Shown one piece after another: positions 1 to 9,106 of a stretch of DNA of 64,000 nucleotides (position 1 is the first letter of the stretch; each line of letters opens with the position of its first letter). Source of the stretch: CAWBLP01 sp963789495 (GTDB taxonomy: Bacteria > Pseudomonadota > Alphaproteobacteria > Acetobacterales > Acetobacteraceae); assembly GCA_963789495.1 (NCBI GenBank), contig CAWBLP010000012.1, forward strand, positions 186,001 through 250,000, given 5' to 3'. Under the pieces are notes generated by a model. That model was not told the origin of the DNA. It saw only the letters and a list, made by a program, of their open reading frames with translations, and ran no database searches. The translations under genes were made by a program, and so were the position numbers.

Positions 1-54
1 CTGGTTAAGCAGGAGTTAACGTCGCGGCGGAAACAAGCCCCAAGGAGCGGCCCA

Positions 55-474
55 ATGAACCGAGCCATGACGGACATCATCCGCAACCAGAAACCCGTCA
101 CCCTGCCGCCCACCGCCAGCGTGCAGGATGCCTGCCGGGCAATGCACGTCAATAAGGTGGGCGCGGTACTGGTTACCCATCCCGCCGACACCCTGGCGGG
201 CATCTTTACCGGCCGTGACGTCGTGCGGGTGATGGCGGAGGGCGCCAACCCCGCGGCCACCCCACTGCAGGACGTGATGACCCGCACCCTGGAGACCTTG
301 CCGCCGGGATCGACCGCGATCGAGGCCCTGCGCCTGATGCGCGACGGCGGCTTCCGTCACCTGCCGGTGGTGCATGAGGGCAGGCTGGTCGGCGTCGTGT
401 CGCGCGGGGATTTCCGCGGCCTGGAGCAGGACCGGCTGGAGGAAGAGGTCGGCGTCTGGGAGTGCATCCGCTAG
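55..474 (+). CDS. CBS-domain pair protein
   Basis: A 139-residue protein made of two tandem CBS domains. The first covers about residues 8-65 (ending in GIFTGRDVVRVM) and the second about 70-128 (RHLPVVHEGRLVGVVSRGD). CBS pairs bind adenine nucleotides and act as energy or redox sensors. There is no attached enzyme domain, so this is a stand-alone sensor of the kind common in proteobacteria. AAGGAG at 42-47 lies 7 nt before the ATG and supports this start. No partner is evident, since the downstream genes face the other way. Confidence 0.9.
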   Translation: MNRAMTDIIRNQKPVTLPPTASVQDACRAMHVNKVGAVLVTHPADTLAGIFTGRDVVRVMAEGANPAATPLQDVMTRTLETLPPGSTAIEALRLMRDGGFRHLPVVHEGRLVGVVSRGDFRGLEQDRLEEEVGVWECIR

Positions 475-483
475 CGTCCGGCG

Positions 484-879
484 CTATCGCCGGCGGAACA
501 TCCCGACGCCCATCTGCAGAATTGGCAGCAACAGCGAGGAGAGCGCCAGCGAGCTGGCGACGTTCTGCACCGCGCGGCGCCGCACTTCCAGCGCCTCCAT
601 CTCCACCCGACCCGGTCCGGATCGCGCCGCCAACAGCATGAGGAACATCGCCAGGACCACGTCCCCGGCGGCAATGGCGAAGCTGCAGCTTTGCTGGGTC
701 CAGCCCACGCCGAGGCGCAGCCAGTACCAGATGCCGACATGCACAAAGACCAGGGCGCCAGTCAGAAATACCAGCGCCACCAGGCCAAAACCGATTCGGA
801 TTGCGGTCCGCTGCAGCTGGCTGCGCAATCGCAGCCCCTCCGCTTCGGCAGCAATCCGCGCGAGGCGGAGGGTTCTCAT
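484..879 (-). CDS. Phage-holin-like (YqjE-type) inner-membrane protein
   Basis: A 131-residue protein with a basic N-terminus (about residues 1-28) and two or three hydrophobic segments, at about 30-52, 66-84 and 108-125. The layout matches the YqjE/phage-holin superfamily protein usually encoded next to a DUF883 protein. It starts 3 nt after the stop of that DUF883 gene, so the two are very likely co-transcribed and translationally coupled. The family is linked to envelope stress and stationary phase, with no known enzymatic activity. Assignment rests on topology and neighbourhood, since sequence conservation in this family is low. Confidence 0.65.
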   Translation of the reverse strand: MRTLRLARIAAEAEGLRLRSQLQRTAIRIGFGLVALVFLTGALVFVHVGIWYWLRLGVGWTQQSCSFAIAAGDVVLAMFLMLLAARSGPGRVEMEALEVRRRAVQNVASSLALSSLLLPILQMGVGMFRRR

Positions 880-882
880 GGT

Positions 883-1152
883 TCAGCGAATCGTCCGTCC
901 CAGCACGTAGCCAATTCCGACCGCGATCAGGATCGCCATCAGCGGCTGGTCGCGCACCCGGCCGGATACCATCTCGGCCTGGTCCTTCACGGCACCCGCC
1001 GCCCCGTAGACCATGTCTTCCGCGCGGCCGGCCGCCTGAGCCATGGCCGGGGTGACGCGCTCTTTCATCAGCGTCTCTACCTGCTCCCGCAGGCGCGCAA
1101 TCTGCGTGGTGGCGTCTTCCATCTTCCCCTTGGCGTCGTCCGCATAAGCCAT
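883..1152 (-). CDS. DUF883 (ElaB/YqjD-like) membrane-anchored protein
   Basis: An 89-residue protein with an amphipathic, probably coiled-coil N-terminal two thirds (about 5-65). One C-terminal transmembrane segment is glycine-rich (IAVGIGYVLGRTIR), the hallmark of DUF883. In E. coli, members of this family tether ribosomes to the inner membrane in stationary phase; whether that holds here is unknown. It is first in a two-gene unit with the holin-like protein, 3 nt apart. Confidence 0.8.
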   Translation of the reverse strand: MAYADDAKGKMEDATTQIARLREQVETLMKERVTPAMAQAAGRAEDMVYGAAGAVKDQAEMVSGRVRDQPLMAILIAVGIGYVLGRTIR

Positions 1153-1654
1153 CGCCTGATCCTTCCGGTTAAGTCATCCGAGGCAGCAGAGGTAAGGGCC
1201 GGAAATGCTGTCTACTATGCGGGCTCGTTGCACGCTTGCGCGAGCGGCCCGGTCGCGTATCGGCTGCGTCCGAGGCAGGATCGCCGGCGCGGCCGATCCC
1301 GGTCAAGCCAACGGGACCGCACCAACCGGCTTTCGGCTGGACCGATACGTGGGGAAACCTTGGCGCGGCGCTGCGTTGGGGTGGCAGGACATCCCATGGC
1401 GTTATCCGATGCAGCAGCCGCACACCGAAGAGATGGTGGAGCACACCGACGATCAGCAGAATACCGGGACGCACAAGCTGCCTGGCACACAGGATAGCCA
1501 CGGCGCCGATCGTTTCGGTGGCACGAGCACCGGGCGCGAGAACGTGGAGCCTTTGGATAAGCCGCCGGCATCCCGCGGCTGAGCTTGCCGCTTCCCCTGC
1601 ACCGATGCGCGCTTTAACGTCCCGGCCAAGAGGATGAAAAAGGGGGAACCGGTC
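1153..1654. other. About 500 bp with no recognisable gene
   Basis: Open frames exist on both strands, but all are GC-rich shadow frames without family motifs or a convincing ribosome binding site. The 3' edge holds the ribosome binding site of the NIPSNAP gene (AAAAGGGGGAA, 1638-1648). I see no tRNA, hairpin array or transposase remnant. Confidence 0.5.
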
Positions 1655-2279
1655 ATGATCATCGAAATGCGCACCTACACGCTCCGCCCGGGCAGCATAG
1701 CCGAGGCGGAGAAGCGCTTTGGCGAAGCCCTGCCGGTGCGGGAGAAATTCTCCAAGCTCGGCGCCTTCTGGCACACCGAAGTCGGACCGCTGAATCAGAT
1801 CATCCATGTCTGGGGCTATGACAGTTTCGAGCAGCGCAGCCAGGTGCGCGCGGCGGCATCGAAGGCGGAAGGCTGGCCGCCGAATATCCGGGAATTCGTG
1901 GTCAGCCAGCAGAGCGAGGCGTTCGTACCCGCCCCGTTCTCACCGGCGCTGGAGCCGCGGCAGTTGGGCGGGATTTATGAGATCCGCATGTACACGCTGG
2001 CCGCGGGTGCGATTCCCGGCATGATCGAACGCTGGGGCACGCGGATCGACGAGCGGGTGAAGCTGTCGCCGCTGGTTGGTGCCTGGTATTCCGAGTTCGG
2101 CGCGTTGAACAAGTGGGTCCATATCTGGGCTGTACAAGGATGCCGCCGACCGCCAGCGCGTGCGCGCGGACGCGGTTGCGCGGGGCATCTGGCCGCCGCC
2201 CGGTGGCGGTGCGGCCGGCGGCGTCGTCAAGCAGGAGAACATGCTCGTTGTGCCTGCGGCCTTCTCGCCGCTGCGGTAA
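1655..2279 (+). pseudogene. NIPSNAP-family protein, one frameshift
   Basis: Two NIPSNAP repeats are visible. The first starts IIEMRTYTLRPGS and contains the Trp-Gly motif HVWGYDS. The second starts YEIRMYTLAAGA and contains KWVHIWA. At about 2131 an extra base (TGGGCTGTACAAG where TGGGCGTAC or TGGGCTTAC would keep frame) shifts reading. The following frame gives YKDAADRQRVRADA and ends naturally as VVPAAFSPLR with TAA at 2277-2279. Restored length is about 207 residues, normal for bacterial NIPSNAP proteins, whose role is poorly defined. The ATG at 1655 is preferred over 1634 because a strong purine-rich site lies 6 nt upstream of it. The lesion may be real or a consensus error. Confidence 0.75.
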
Positions 2280-2309
2280 CCGCAGCGGCGTGGCGCGAAG
2301 GACCGGCGG

Positions 2310-3077
2310 TCAGATCGCCATATAGCCGCCGTCCACGTTGTAGCACGCGCCGCTGACATAGCTGGCGCGGTCGCTGCACAGCCATACCACCATCTCGGCA
2401 ATTTCCTCCGGCTGGCCGAGGCGACGGAACGGCACCATCGCCATGAGCTGCCCACCACGGCGGCGCATGGTGTCCTCGGTCATCTTGGTCTCGATGTAGC
2501 CGGGGCACACGGCGTTCACGCGGATGTTCTCCTGCGCGTATTCCAGGGCGGCGGTCTTGGTCAGGCCAAGCACGCCGTGCTTGGCCGCGACGTAGGCGCT
2601 GGATGTCGGCAGGCCGATCAGCCCGGCGATGGAGCCGGTATTCACGATCACGCCGCCACCCTGCTTCTGCATCTGCGGCAGTTCATGCTTCATGCAGAGC
2701 CAGACGCCTTTCAGGTTGACCGCGATCATGCGGTCGAACGATTCGTCCGACCATTCATGCGTCTTCTTGCCGGAGGCATCGACCTGATATCCGGCAATCC
2801 CGGCATTGTTGAACGCGCAGTCCAGCCTGCCATACGCCGCCACCACGGCCGCGATCATCGCCTGGACCTGCGCGGTGTCGGTGACATCGCCGGCCAGCGA
2901 CATCGCCTGGCCGCCGGCCGCGTTGACCAGCGCCACGGTCTGCTGCGCGCTTTCCGCGACGGCGTCCGCCACCGCTACGCGCGCGCCTTCGCGGGCGAAG
3001 GCCAGTGCCGTGGCGCGACCGATGCCGCCACCACCGCCTGTCACCAGAGTCGATTTTCCGTCCAGCAGCCCAGCCAT
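2310..3077 (-). CDS. SDR-family NAD(P)-dependent oxidoreductase
   Basis: A 255-residue classical short-chain dehydrogenase. The cofactor motif TGGGGGIGRATA lies near residue 12, NNAG near 88, the catalytic Ser in NTGSIAGL, and the YxxxK pair in SAYVAAKHG. PGYIETKM follows the active site, and the C-terminus YNVDGGYMAI is typical of FabG-like enzymes. The ATG at 3077 gives the standard N-terminus just before the Rossmann fold; a longer frame to 3113 adds 12 unconserved residues. Its divergent neighbour is a TetR regulator, a common arrangement for a repressor and its target. Substrate cannot be inferred. Confidence 0.88.
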   Translation of the reverse strand: MAGLLDGKSTLVTGGGGGIGRATALAFAREGARVAVADAVAESAQQTVALVNAAGGQAMSLAGDVTDTAQVQAMIAAVVAAYGRLDCAFNNAGIAGYQVDASGKKTHEWSDESFDRMIAVNLKGVWLCMKHELPQMQKQGGGVIVNTGSIAGLIGLPTSSAYVAAKHGVLGLTKTAALEYAQENIRVNAVCPGYIETKMTEDTMRRRGGQLMAMVPFRRLGQPEEIAEMVVWLCSDRASYVSGACYNVDGGYMAI

Positions 3078-3198
3078 GCCATCCTCCCGATGTTCCGGCT
3101 TCCAGTCTACCACGCTGGCCAGCCGGGGCTACCCGTGAGTATGCTTTCCATCCGACGGCGGTAGCGCTAGCATGTCCGTCCACTGTGCGGCGGCTCCC

Positions 3199-3810
3199 AT
3201 GCGCGAAGAAATCCAGGCCTATAAACGCGAACGCATCCTGGAGGAGGCAGTCAAGCTGTTCTACGCGCGTGGCTTCACCGGCACGACACTGGACGATATT
3301 GCCGCCGAACTGGGGGTGACCAAGCCCTTCATCTACACGCATTTCCGCAGCAAGGTGGAACTGCTCGCGGCACTCTGCACACCCACGATCGAGATGTCGC
3401 TCGCCGCGGTCGAAAAAGCCGCGCAGAGCGAGGGTACACCGACCGATCGGCTGTATCGCGCCATCGTTGACTTCACCCATGTCATCCTGTCCCGCCAGGC
3501 GAACATCGCGATCTTCTTTCGCGAGGAGAAGAACCTGGCGCCGGAAGCGCTGGAGGAGATCAACCGACTGCGCAAGCGCTTCGACCGCAAGCTGTCGAAC
3601 CTGCTGAGGGATGGCGTGGTGACCGGCGAGTTCATCGTCAAGGACGTCAATCTCGCGGCGCTCGCCATCGGCGGCATGATCAGTTGGGCCTATGCGTGGC
3701 ACCGGCCGAACGGGCGGTTGAACATCGGCGAATTGTCGGCGCGCATGGCCGAACTCACGCTGCAGATGGCGGGTGTGCAGATCAAGATCCCCGCGCCGGT
3801 CGCCGCCTAG
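3199..3810 (+). CDS. TetR-family transcriptional regulator
   Basis: About 203 residues from the ATG at 3199 (9 more from 3172). The TetR helix-turn-helix occupies about residues 10-55 (AVKLFYARGFTGTTLDDIAAE, then GVTKPFIYTHFRSKVELL). The C-terminal all-helical part fits the ligand-binding domain and contains FFREEKNL, typical of regulators of acyl-CoA or hydrocarbon metabolism. It is divergent from the SDR at 2310-3077 with a spacer of about 120 bp, so autoregulation and control of the SDR is the natural hypothesis. The inducer is unknown. Confidence 0.88.
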   Translation: MREEIQAYKRERILEEAVKLFYARGFTGTTLDDIAAELGVTKPFIYTHFRSKVELLAALCTPTIEMSLAAVEKAAQSEGTPTDRLYRAIVDFTHVILSRQANIAIFFREEKNLAPEALEEINRLRKRFDRKLSNLLRDGVVTGEFIVKDVNLAALAIGGMISWAYAWHRPNGRLNIGELSARMAELTLQMAGVQIKIPAPVAA

Positions 3811-3830
3811 GCCGAACCAGAACTCCGTCT

Positions 3831-3848
3831 TGCCGACGCAGGTCGGCA
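3831..3848. repeat. REP-like hairpin
   Basis: A perfect 7-bp inverted repeat, TGCCGAC-GCAG-GTCGGCA, 18 nt after the TetR stop. Its look resembles the short extragenic palindromes scattered in alphaproteobacterial genomes; it could also act as a terminator stem, but no T-run follows. Two related 14-bp segments (GGCCCGGCCGTGAC, GGTTCGGCCGTGAC) follow at about 3940-3975. Confidence 0.45.
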
Positions 3849-4065
3849 TCCACGGCCGCCTCCGTGTGGTGCCCAACAGTCCGCGAACACTGCGCGCGCG
3901 GCGGGACCCGATCGGTCCGGTGGAAATGGCCAGGTCAGGCCCGGCCGTGACACAAAGTCAGGTTCGGCCGTGACGCGCACCGAGGCTCGGGCAGGGCTGC
4001 GCCCGCGATATCGCGCCCGTCATGTCGGGACAGGCGCGGCAGGCGGCGGCTGGCCAGGCGGGCGG

Positions 4066-6237
4066 TCAATCCGCGTTGTGCGGCGCAGCGCTTGTTTCGG
4101 CGCCCACGACCTCGCGATCCCGATCGCGCAGCCCGGCGCGCCTGAGGCCTTCGGCGTAGAAATCCCGGTCGCTCTCCCGCTCCAACGGCGTGGTCGCCAG
4201 GAAGCGCTCGATGGTGAAGTCGGGCTCCATCGAAAGCAGGCGATCCCGGATCATCGTCGCCTCCTGCTCCCGGCCAAGATGCCCGAGAGCGGCCAGGTAG
4301 GGCTTGTAGGCGGCCGAGAACGAGGGGTTCATCTCGCTGACCGCGCGCCCGGCGATCACCGCCGACTCGTAGTCGCGCTTCAGCAGGGCCACGATGATGA
4401 ACGCGGTATCGTAGAAGAACGCGTGCGGGTCCAGTGGGGAGAGTTTCTTGTAGCGGGTTACCCGGCGTTCCGCTTCCTCCCAGTCGCCCAGATAGGCATG
4501 CGCCACGCCGGACAGCGCCCAGGCCATGGCCAGGTTGGGGTTCAGCGACAAAGCCCGTTCGTGCAGCGACAAGGCCTCGCGCAGCCTGCGGTGCAGGAAG
4601 GCCCTCACATGGCCGGCGATCGTCAGCGCCCTGGCATCGAACGGATCGAGCACGATGGCGCGTTCCGCCATCTGGCCGGCGCGCTCCATCACACCCCGCG
4701 GGTCCTCCGCCCAATCCTGCCCCACCAGGAAGGCGTTCCAGTAGGCGTACCAGGCATGCGCGGAGGCGTAATCGGGCTCCAGCTCGATCGCCTGTGCCAG
4801 GAATTCGCCGGCCCGCATGAACGGACCCCGCTCCAGCCGGCCGATCAGCGGGATGGCGCGCAGCACCAGGTCATAGGCGGTGGGGTCGATCGGCGGCCGG
4901 ATCGAAATCCGCTTCGCCTCGATCAGCAGGATTTCCGGATCGATCTGCGCCACGACCTCGGCGGCGATCTCGTCCTGCAGCGACAGCAGGTCATTGTTCT
5001 GACGGTCGAACCGGCGCGCCCATACCACCTGGTTGCCGGCCCGCAGGTCGAGCAGCCGCATGGTGATTCGCAGCCGGTTACGCACCCGCTGGATCGATCC
5101 ATCCAGCAGAAAATCGATGCCGAAGGTGCGCCGGATCGCTGCCTCGTCGCGGTTTTCCGTGGCGAAGCGCGCCAGAGAGCTGGACGCGACGACGAACATC
5201 CAGCGGAATCGCGCCAGAGCGGTGGTGATCTCCTCGGCCAGCCCGGGTGCGAGATGCGCGTCCTCCTCGGTCACCCCGACCAGTTGCAGCGGCATCACCC
5301 CGACATGGGCGCCGCCGCGTGAGGCGCGCGGGTCCGGCTTTGGCTCCAGCACCGGGACCGGCTCATCGGGCTCGTCGAGGACCTCCAACGCGGGCGGTGG
5401 CGCCGACGCTGCAGCGGGCGGCTGCGGTGGCGGGTTCGGCTGCGCCCGCACCGGAATCCGGCTGCCGTAGGGGCCGCGAATCTCGGCCAGCAGCTTCTGC
5501 GTCTCCTGCGACGGCGCCGCGTCCAACAGGTCCGCCAGCACCGCACGGCACCGATCATAGGCCTGGATCGCCATGCCCCGTTCGCCGCGTGCGGCATGGG
5601 CACGCATCAGCGCGCGCCAGGCCCCTTCATGCGCGCGGTCGATCTGCAACAGACGCTGCGCCGCGGGGATCGCCGCCTCCGGCTCCACCTGCTCGCGCAG
5701 CAGCGCCTCGGCAATGCTGCGGGCCCGGTCGCGCAGACGCTCCCGCTCGGTGGTCAGCCAGGCATCGAACGTGGGATCAATGCCGTCCAGGTCCTCCAGC
5801 AGATCGCCGTCGAGCAACGACAGCGAGGCGGGCTGGCTGGTCGTCGCGCGCATCACCTCTTCGACGTCGACCCAGGCAATGCCCGGGCGCAGCGTCAGGT
5901 GATCGCGGGTTACCTGGATGATCTCGGTACCGGAGGGAGACAGCGTCTCCAGCAGCCGGTGGATCTCCTGGCGGAGCGAGGCGCGGGCCTGCTCCTCCGG
6001 CCGGCGGCTCCATAACAATTCCGCGAGCCGCCCGCGAAGCGCCGGGCGCGGCGCTGCCAAGGCGACCACTGCCAGCAAAGCGCGTGTTTTGCGCCCGGCC
6101 GGAAGCACGTTCTCGCTGGTGACCGTCCAGGCTTCCATCTGGCCGATCAGCCGTAACCTCAGCACCACCTGTGACGGTGAGCCGGATTGCGAAACGTGGC
6201 CCGGGGGACGGGTGGAACCTGCCATTATCACGTCCAT
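4066..6237 (-). CDS. BTAD/SARP-like regulator with TolB-N and TPR domains
   Basis: A 723-residue regulator. Residues about 25-110 form an OmpR/SARP-type winged helix (RKTRALLAVVAL, LAELLWSRRPEEQARASLRQ). Residues 125-260 are the bacterial transcriptional activator (BTAD) helical repeat domain. A Pro/Ala linker (about 265-310) follows, then a TolB-N/FlgO-like domain at about 315-440 (APGLAEEITTALARF, LDGSIQRVRNRLRIT, EIAAEVVAQI). Residues 480-700 are TPR helices. This architecture is known from stand-alone alphaproteobacterial regulators in the HilA/CadC/adenylate-cyclase-associated group. No catalytic domain is present. It lies 60 bp after gshA on the same strand and may read through from it. 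Confidence 0.82.
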   Translation of the reverse strand: MDVIMAGSTRPPGHVSQSGSPSQVVLRLRLIGQMEAWTVTSENVLPAGRKTRALLAVVALAAPRPALRGRLAELLWSRRPEEQARASLRQEIHRLLETLSPSGTEIIQVTRDHLTLRPGIAWVDVEEVMRATTSQPASLSLLDGDLLEDLDGIDPTFDAWLTTERERLRDRARSIAEALLREQVEPEAAIPAAQRLLQIDRAHEGAWRALMRAHAARGERGMAIQAYDRCRAVLADLLDAAPSQETQKLLAEIRGPYGSRIPVRAQPNPPPQPPAAASAPPPALEVLDEPDEPVPVLEPKPDPRASRGGAHVGVMPLQLVGVTEEDAHLAPGLAEEITTALARFRWMFVVASSSLARFATENRDEAAIRRTFGIDFLLDGSIQRVRNRLRITMRLLDLRAGNQVVWARRFDRQNNDLLSLQDEIAAEVVAQIDPEILLIEAKRISIRPPIDPTAYDLVLRAIPLIGRLERGPFMRAGEFLAQAIELEPDYASAHAWYAYWNAFLVGQDWAEDPRGVMERAGQMAERAIVLDPFDARALTIAGHVRAFLHRRLREALSLHERALSLNPNLAMAWALSGVAHAYLGDWEEAERRVTRYKKLSPLDPHAFFYDTAFIIVALLKRDYESAVIAGRAVSEMNPSFSAAYKPYLAALGHLGREQEATMIRDRLLSMEPDFTIERFLATTPLERESDRDFYAEGLRRAGLRDRDREVVGAETSAAPHNAD

Positions 6238-6296
6238 CGTTGCCGTCTCAGTTGTATGGCAATTTGGATCAGCACGCCAAGACTTATAAAATTCCT

Positions 6297-7682
6297 TCAG
6301 ATTGCCGATTCAGTGAAAATTTCGCGGATTTTACCCTGCCAAACCTTCTCGAACCGGTTCAACCAGGCCTCCGCCTGGGTCGGACCGCCCTCGGCGATCG
6401 TCAGCAGCGGCTCCAGATAGATCGATTCGTCCTCCCCCGCCGCATTCCGCCGCGCCCGAGCCGCCAACCCGGTTCGAGCGGTTGCGATCACGTCCCGCGC
6501 CAGATCGCGCAGTGTACCATGTCTCCACGGAAGTGGGGTCGCTAATCCGTGTCGGGGCACAGCGGTCCGCATCGCCACGGCGTCGGCCCAGCCGGCCTTG
6601 CCCACCGCGGCCTCGGCGGCGGCCAAGGCAGCATCGTCGTACAGGAGACCAACCCAGAGCGCCGATTGAGCCAGCATCATGGCCGCGGAGCCGGCATCGG
6701 CCCCGCGCATCTCCAGGAAGCGCTTGAGCCGCACGTCGGTGAACACCGTGGTCATGTGGTCGGCGAAGTCGCCTATCGTGGCCTGCGTACCGGCCAGAGC
6801 GGGCAGCCGCCCCTCCATGAAGTCGCGGAAGCAGGCACCCGCCACGTCGATGTAGTTGCCGTCCCGGTAGACGAAATACATTGGCACCGAATCGATCAGC
6901 CAGGCGGCGTAGCGCTCGAAGCCGAACCCATCCTCGAACATCACGGGCGGGATGCCGGAGCGGGCGTTGTCCGTGTCGGTCCAGACATGCGCCCGGTTCG
7001 ACAGGAGCCCGTTCGGCCGGCCCTCGACGAACGGGGAATTGGCGAACAGCGCGGTCGCCAGCGGCTGCAGCAGCAAGGAGAGCCGCAGCTTGCGCACCAT
7101 ATCCGGCTCGGTGCCGTAATCCAGGTTCACCTGCACGGTACAGGTGCGGGTCATCATGTCGAGGCCGAGCTGACCGACCCTGGCCATGTGGCGGCGCATG
7201 ATGGCGTAGCGACCCTTGGGCATCCACGGCATGGCGTCGCGGCTGGCCGTCGGATGGAAGCCCAGCGGCATCCAGCCCAGGCGCAGGTCGCCGGAGACGG
7301 CGCGCACCTGGTCGTAATGCGCGTCCAGCTCCGCCTTGGTGTCATGCAGCGTCTCGAGCGGCGCGCCCGACAATTCGAGCTGGCCGGCCGGCTCCAGCGA
7401 GATCGCGGCGAGATCCTGCACCAGGCCGATCATGTTGCCCTGGTCCAGGATGGGCGCGCCGCCAAACCGCTGCAGCCCGGCCAGCAGGTCGCGGATACTG
7501 CCGGGTTGATTGTCCGTGGGCTCATACGGGGGCGGCGCCAGATCATCGAGGCGGAAGCCGAACTTCTCGTGCTCCGTCCCGATGCGCCAGCGCTCGCGGG
7601 GCTTGCAGCCGACGGCGATGTATTCGGCGAGTTGGCGGACCGACGTGATCGGTGTCGCGTCACCGTCTCCGGGGTTGGACAT
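6297..7682 (-). CDS. gshA: Glutamate-cysteine ligase
   Basis: A 461-residue enzyme of the plant/alphaproteobacterial GCL class, which makes gamma-glutamylcysteine in the first step of glutathione synthesis. Visible class motifs are RIGTEHEKFGF near residue 33, SLEPAGQLELSGAPLETLH (ATP/Glu site), GWMPLGFHP, MMTRTCTVQVNLDY and SNRAHVWTDTD. The ATG at 7682 is used because the 16 extra residues to 7730 are unconserved and run back into rsmE. The order rsmE-gshA with a gap of about 38 nt is frequent in alphaproteobacteria and suggests co-transcription. Confidence 0.93.
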   Translation of the reverse strand: MSNPGDGDATPITSVRQLAEYIAVGCKPRERWRIGTEHEKFGFRLDDLAPPPYEPTDNQPGSIRDLLAGLQRFGGAPILDQGNMIGLVQDLAAISLEPAGQLELSGAPLETLHDTKAELDAHYDQVRAVSGDLRLGWMPLGFHPTASRDAMPWMPKGRYAIMRRHMARVGQLGLDMMTRTCTVQVNLDYGTEPDMVRKLRLSLLLQPLATALFANSPFVEGRPNGLLSNRAHVWTDTDNARSGIPPVMFEDGFGFERYAAWLIDSVPMYFVYRDGNYIDVAGACFRDFMEGRLPALAGTQATIGDFADHMTTVFTDVRLKRFLEMRGADAGSAAMMLAQSALWVGLLYDDAALAAAEAAVGKAGWADAVAMRTAVPRHGLATPLPWRHGTLRDLARDVIATARTGLAARARRNAAGEDESIYLEPLLTIAEGGPTQAEAWLNRFEKVWQGKIREIFTESAI

Positions 7683-7720
7683 GTTGTTCCCAGGCGTTTC
7701 GGGTTCTGTGGACCAGCAAA

Positions 7721-8434
7721 CTAGCCGCACCCCGGCGCCTGCAACAGGGTCAGCCCGGCGAGGCAGGCGGTCTCGGCCCGCAGGATGCGGCGACCGAGAC
7801 TTGCCAGCGTTACAAAGCGATGGTTTCGCAGGGCGTCAAGCTCTGTTGAGGTGAAGCCGCCTTCCGGTCCGACCAGCAGTCCGGCCGAACCGCGTGCCGG
7901 CCGGAGCGGTGGCGCGTCCGAGCGCTCCGCGGCCACGAACAGCTCGCGATCGTGCGGCCAGCCCGCCAGCAGGTCCTCCAGGCGCTGCACCGGAAGCACA
8001 CGGGGTACGGTCAGGCGTTCGGATTGCTCCGCCGCTTCGATGCCGATGGTGACCAGCCGTTCCAGGTTGACCCTGGTCGTGTTGCTCCGCTCGGTGATGA
8101 TCGGGATCAGCATATCGACACCGAGTTCCGTTGCCTTCTGTACCACCAGATCGGTGGCATCCCGCTTCAGCAGGGCGAAGGCCAGCCACAGGTCGAGATC
8201 GGGCTGCTGCGGACGTAGCAGCCGGTCCGCGACGAACTGCAGCCGCTCCTTGCGCAAGGTCGTGATGCGGGCGAGCCATTCCCCGGCGTGCCCGTTGAAC
8301 AGGCGCACCGTGTCGCCAGCCACCCGGCGCAGCACGGTGCCGAGGTAATGGGCCTGGGCGGGCGTGCCGGCGACCTCGGCGTCAGGTTCCAGCGACGCAT
8401 CAACAAACAGGCGGGGAAGCGAGGTGATCGTCAC
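7721..8434 (-). CDS. rsmE: 16S rRNA m3U1498 methyltransferase
   Basis: A 237-residue SPOUT methyltransferase that methylates U1498 of 16S rRNA. The N-terminal PUA-like part contains LPRLFVDA and AHYLGTVLRRVAGD. The SPOUT part has ATELGVDMLIPIITERS, then LLVGPEGGFTSTELDAL and the knot-forming LGRRILRAETACLAGL. The start is a GTG at 8434, giving V-TITSLPRLFV; the frame stays open far upstream by chance, but there is no homology there. It is divergent from sufE, and the 200-bp spacer holds a perfect 30-bp palindrome. Confidence 0.92.
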   Translation of the reverse strand: MTITSLPRLFVDASLEPDAEVAGTPAQAHYLGTVLRRVAGDTVRLFNGHAGEWLARITTLRKERLQFVADRLLRPQQPDLDLWLAFALLKRDATDLVVQKATELGVDMLIPIITERSNTTRVNLERLVTIGIEAAEQSERLTVPRVLPVQRLEDLLAGWPHDRELFVAAERSDAPPLRPARGSAGLLVGPEGGFTSTELDALRNHRFVTLASLGRRILRAETACLAGLTLLQAPGCG

Positions 8435-8512
8435 CAGGAAACGATACCGCCATGTCCGGGCCTCCGGCAAAGACACTCGCGCCACGACCCCACGGAGCGG
8501 ATGGAACGCCCG

Positions 8513-8542
8513 CGCGGCCCGCGCGGCGCCGCGCGGGCCGCG
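8513..8542. repeat. Perfect 30-bp all-G/C palindrome
   Basis: Two 15-nt arms meet at GGCGCC with no loop and no mismatch, made only of G and C. It sits between the divergent starts of rsmE (8434) and sufE (8642). It could extrude as a cruciform or act as an operator or termination structure for either gene. No T-run flanks it. Confidence 0.7.
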
Positions 8543-8641
8543 GGCTGGTGGGAATGTCCACCGCGAGGTGACGCCTAGGCAGCGGCGCTGATGGCGCGAC
8601 CACGCCTTGACGGCCCGCCGGCCACCCCGCACATCCCAGCC

Positions 8642-9088
8642 ATGTCCGATCCCTATGTCGTTCCCGAGGAATCCACGGCTGCCGAGGCGATCGCCGCCGT
8701 GGGCGACGAGCTTGACGTGTTCGACGACTGGATGGACCGCTACCAGTTCATCATCGAACTGGGACGCAAGCTGCCGCCGTTTCCCGAGAATTGGGCGGAT
8801 GATTCCCATCGCGTGCCCGGCTGCCAGAGCCGGGTCTGGATGGAGGCGATCTGTCGCGACGGCCGGTTGTATTTTGCCGCGGCCTCGGACGCCGCAATCG
8901 TGTCCGGACTGATCGCCCTGCTGCTGCGCGTCTATTCCGGCCGGCCGCCAGAGGAGATCATCGCCACCGACCCGGTGTTCCTGAAGGACCTGGGCCTGCT
9001 GGAGGCACTCTCGACGAATCGCGGCAACGGCATCGCCGCAATGGCGCGCAAGGTGCGTGAGATCGCGACATTGCAGCGCGCCGCCTGA
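8642..9088 (+). CDS. sufE: SufE-family cysteine-desulfuration protein
   Basis: A 148-residue SufE-like sulfur acceptor. It takes persulfide sulfur from the cysteine desulfurase SufS and passes it to Fe-S cluster assembly. The acceptor cysteine is in HRVPGCQSRVW (about residue 60). RYQFIIELGRKLPPFP precedes it, and IIATDPVFLKDLGL lies towards the C-terminus, all characteristic of the family. The ATG at 8642 is chosen because the family starts close to this point; 8591 would add 17 Pro-rich residues. No suf operon is seen nearby, which is common for this stand-alone form. Confidence 0.9.
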   Translation: MSDPYVVPEESTAAEAIAAVGDELDVFDDWMDRYQFIIELGRKLPPFPENWADDSHRVPGCQSRVWMEAICRDGRLYFAAASDAAIVSGLIALLLRVYSGRPPEEIIATDPVFLKDLGLLEALSTNRGNGIAAMARKVREIATLQRAA

Positions 9089-9106
9089 CCGGCGGCCAGC
9101 AGGGCG

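Noticed and set aside
1169..1807. A 212-codon minus-strand frame over the 1.15-1.65 kb gap.
   Set aside because: It overlaps the NIPSNAP gene, has no recognisable fold or ribosome site and looks like a shadow frame.
3970..5322. A 450-codon plus-strand frame opposite the BTAD regulator.
   Set aside because: High-GC shadow frame without motifs; the minus strand carries a full multidomain protein.
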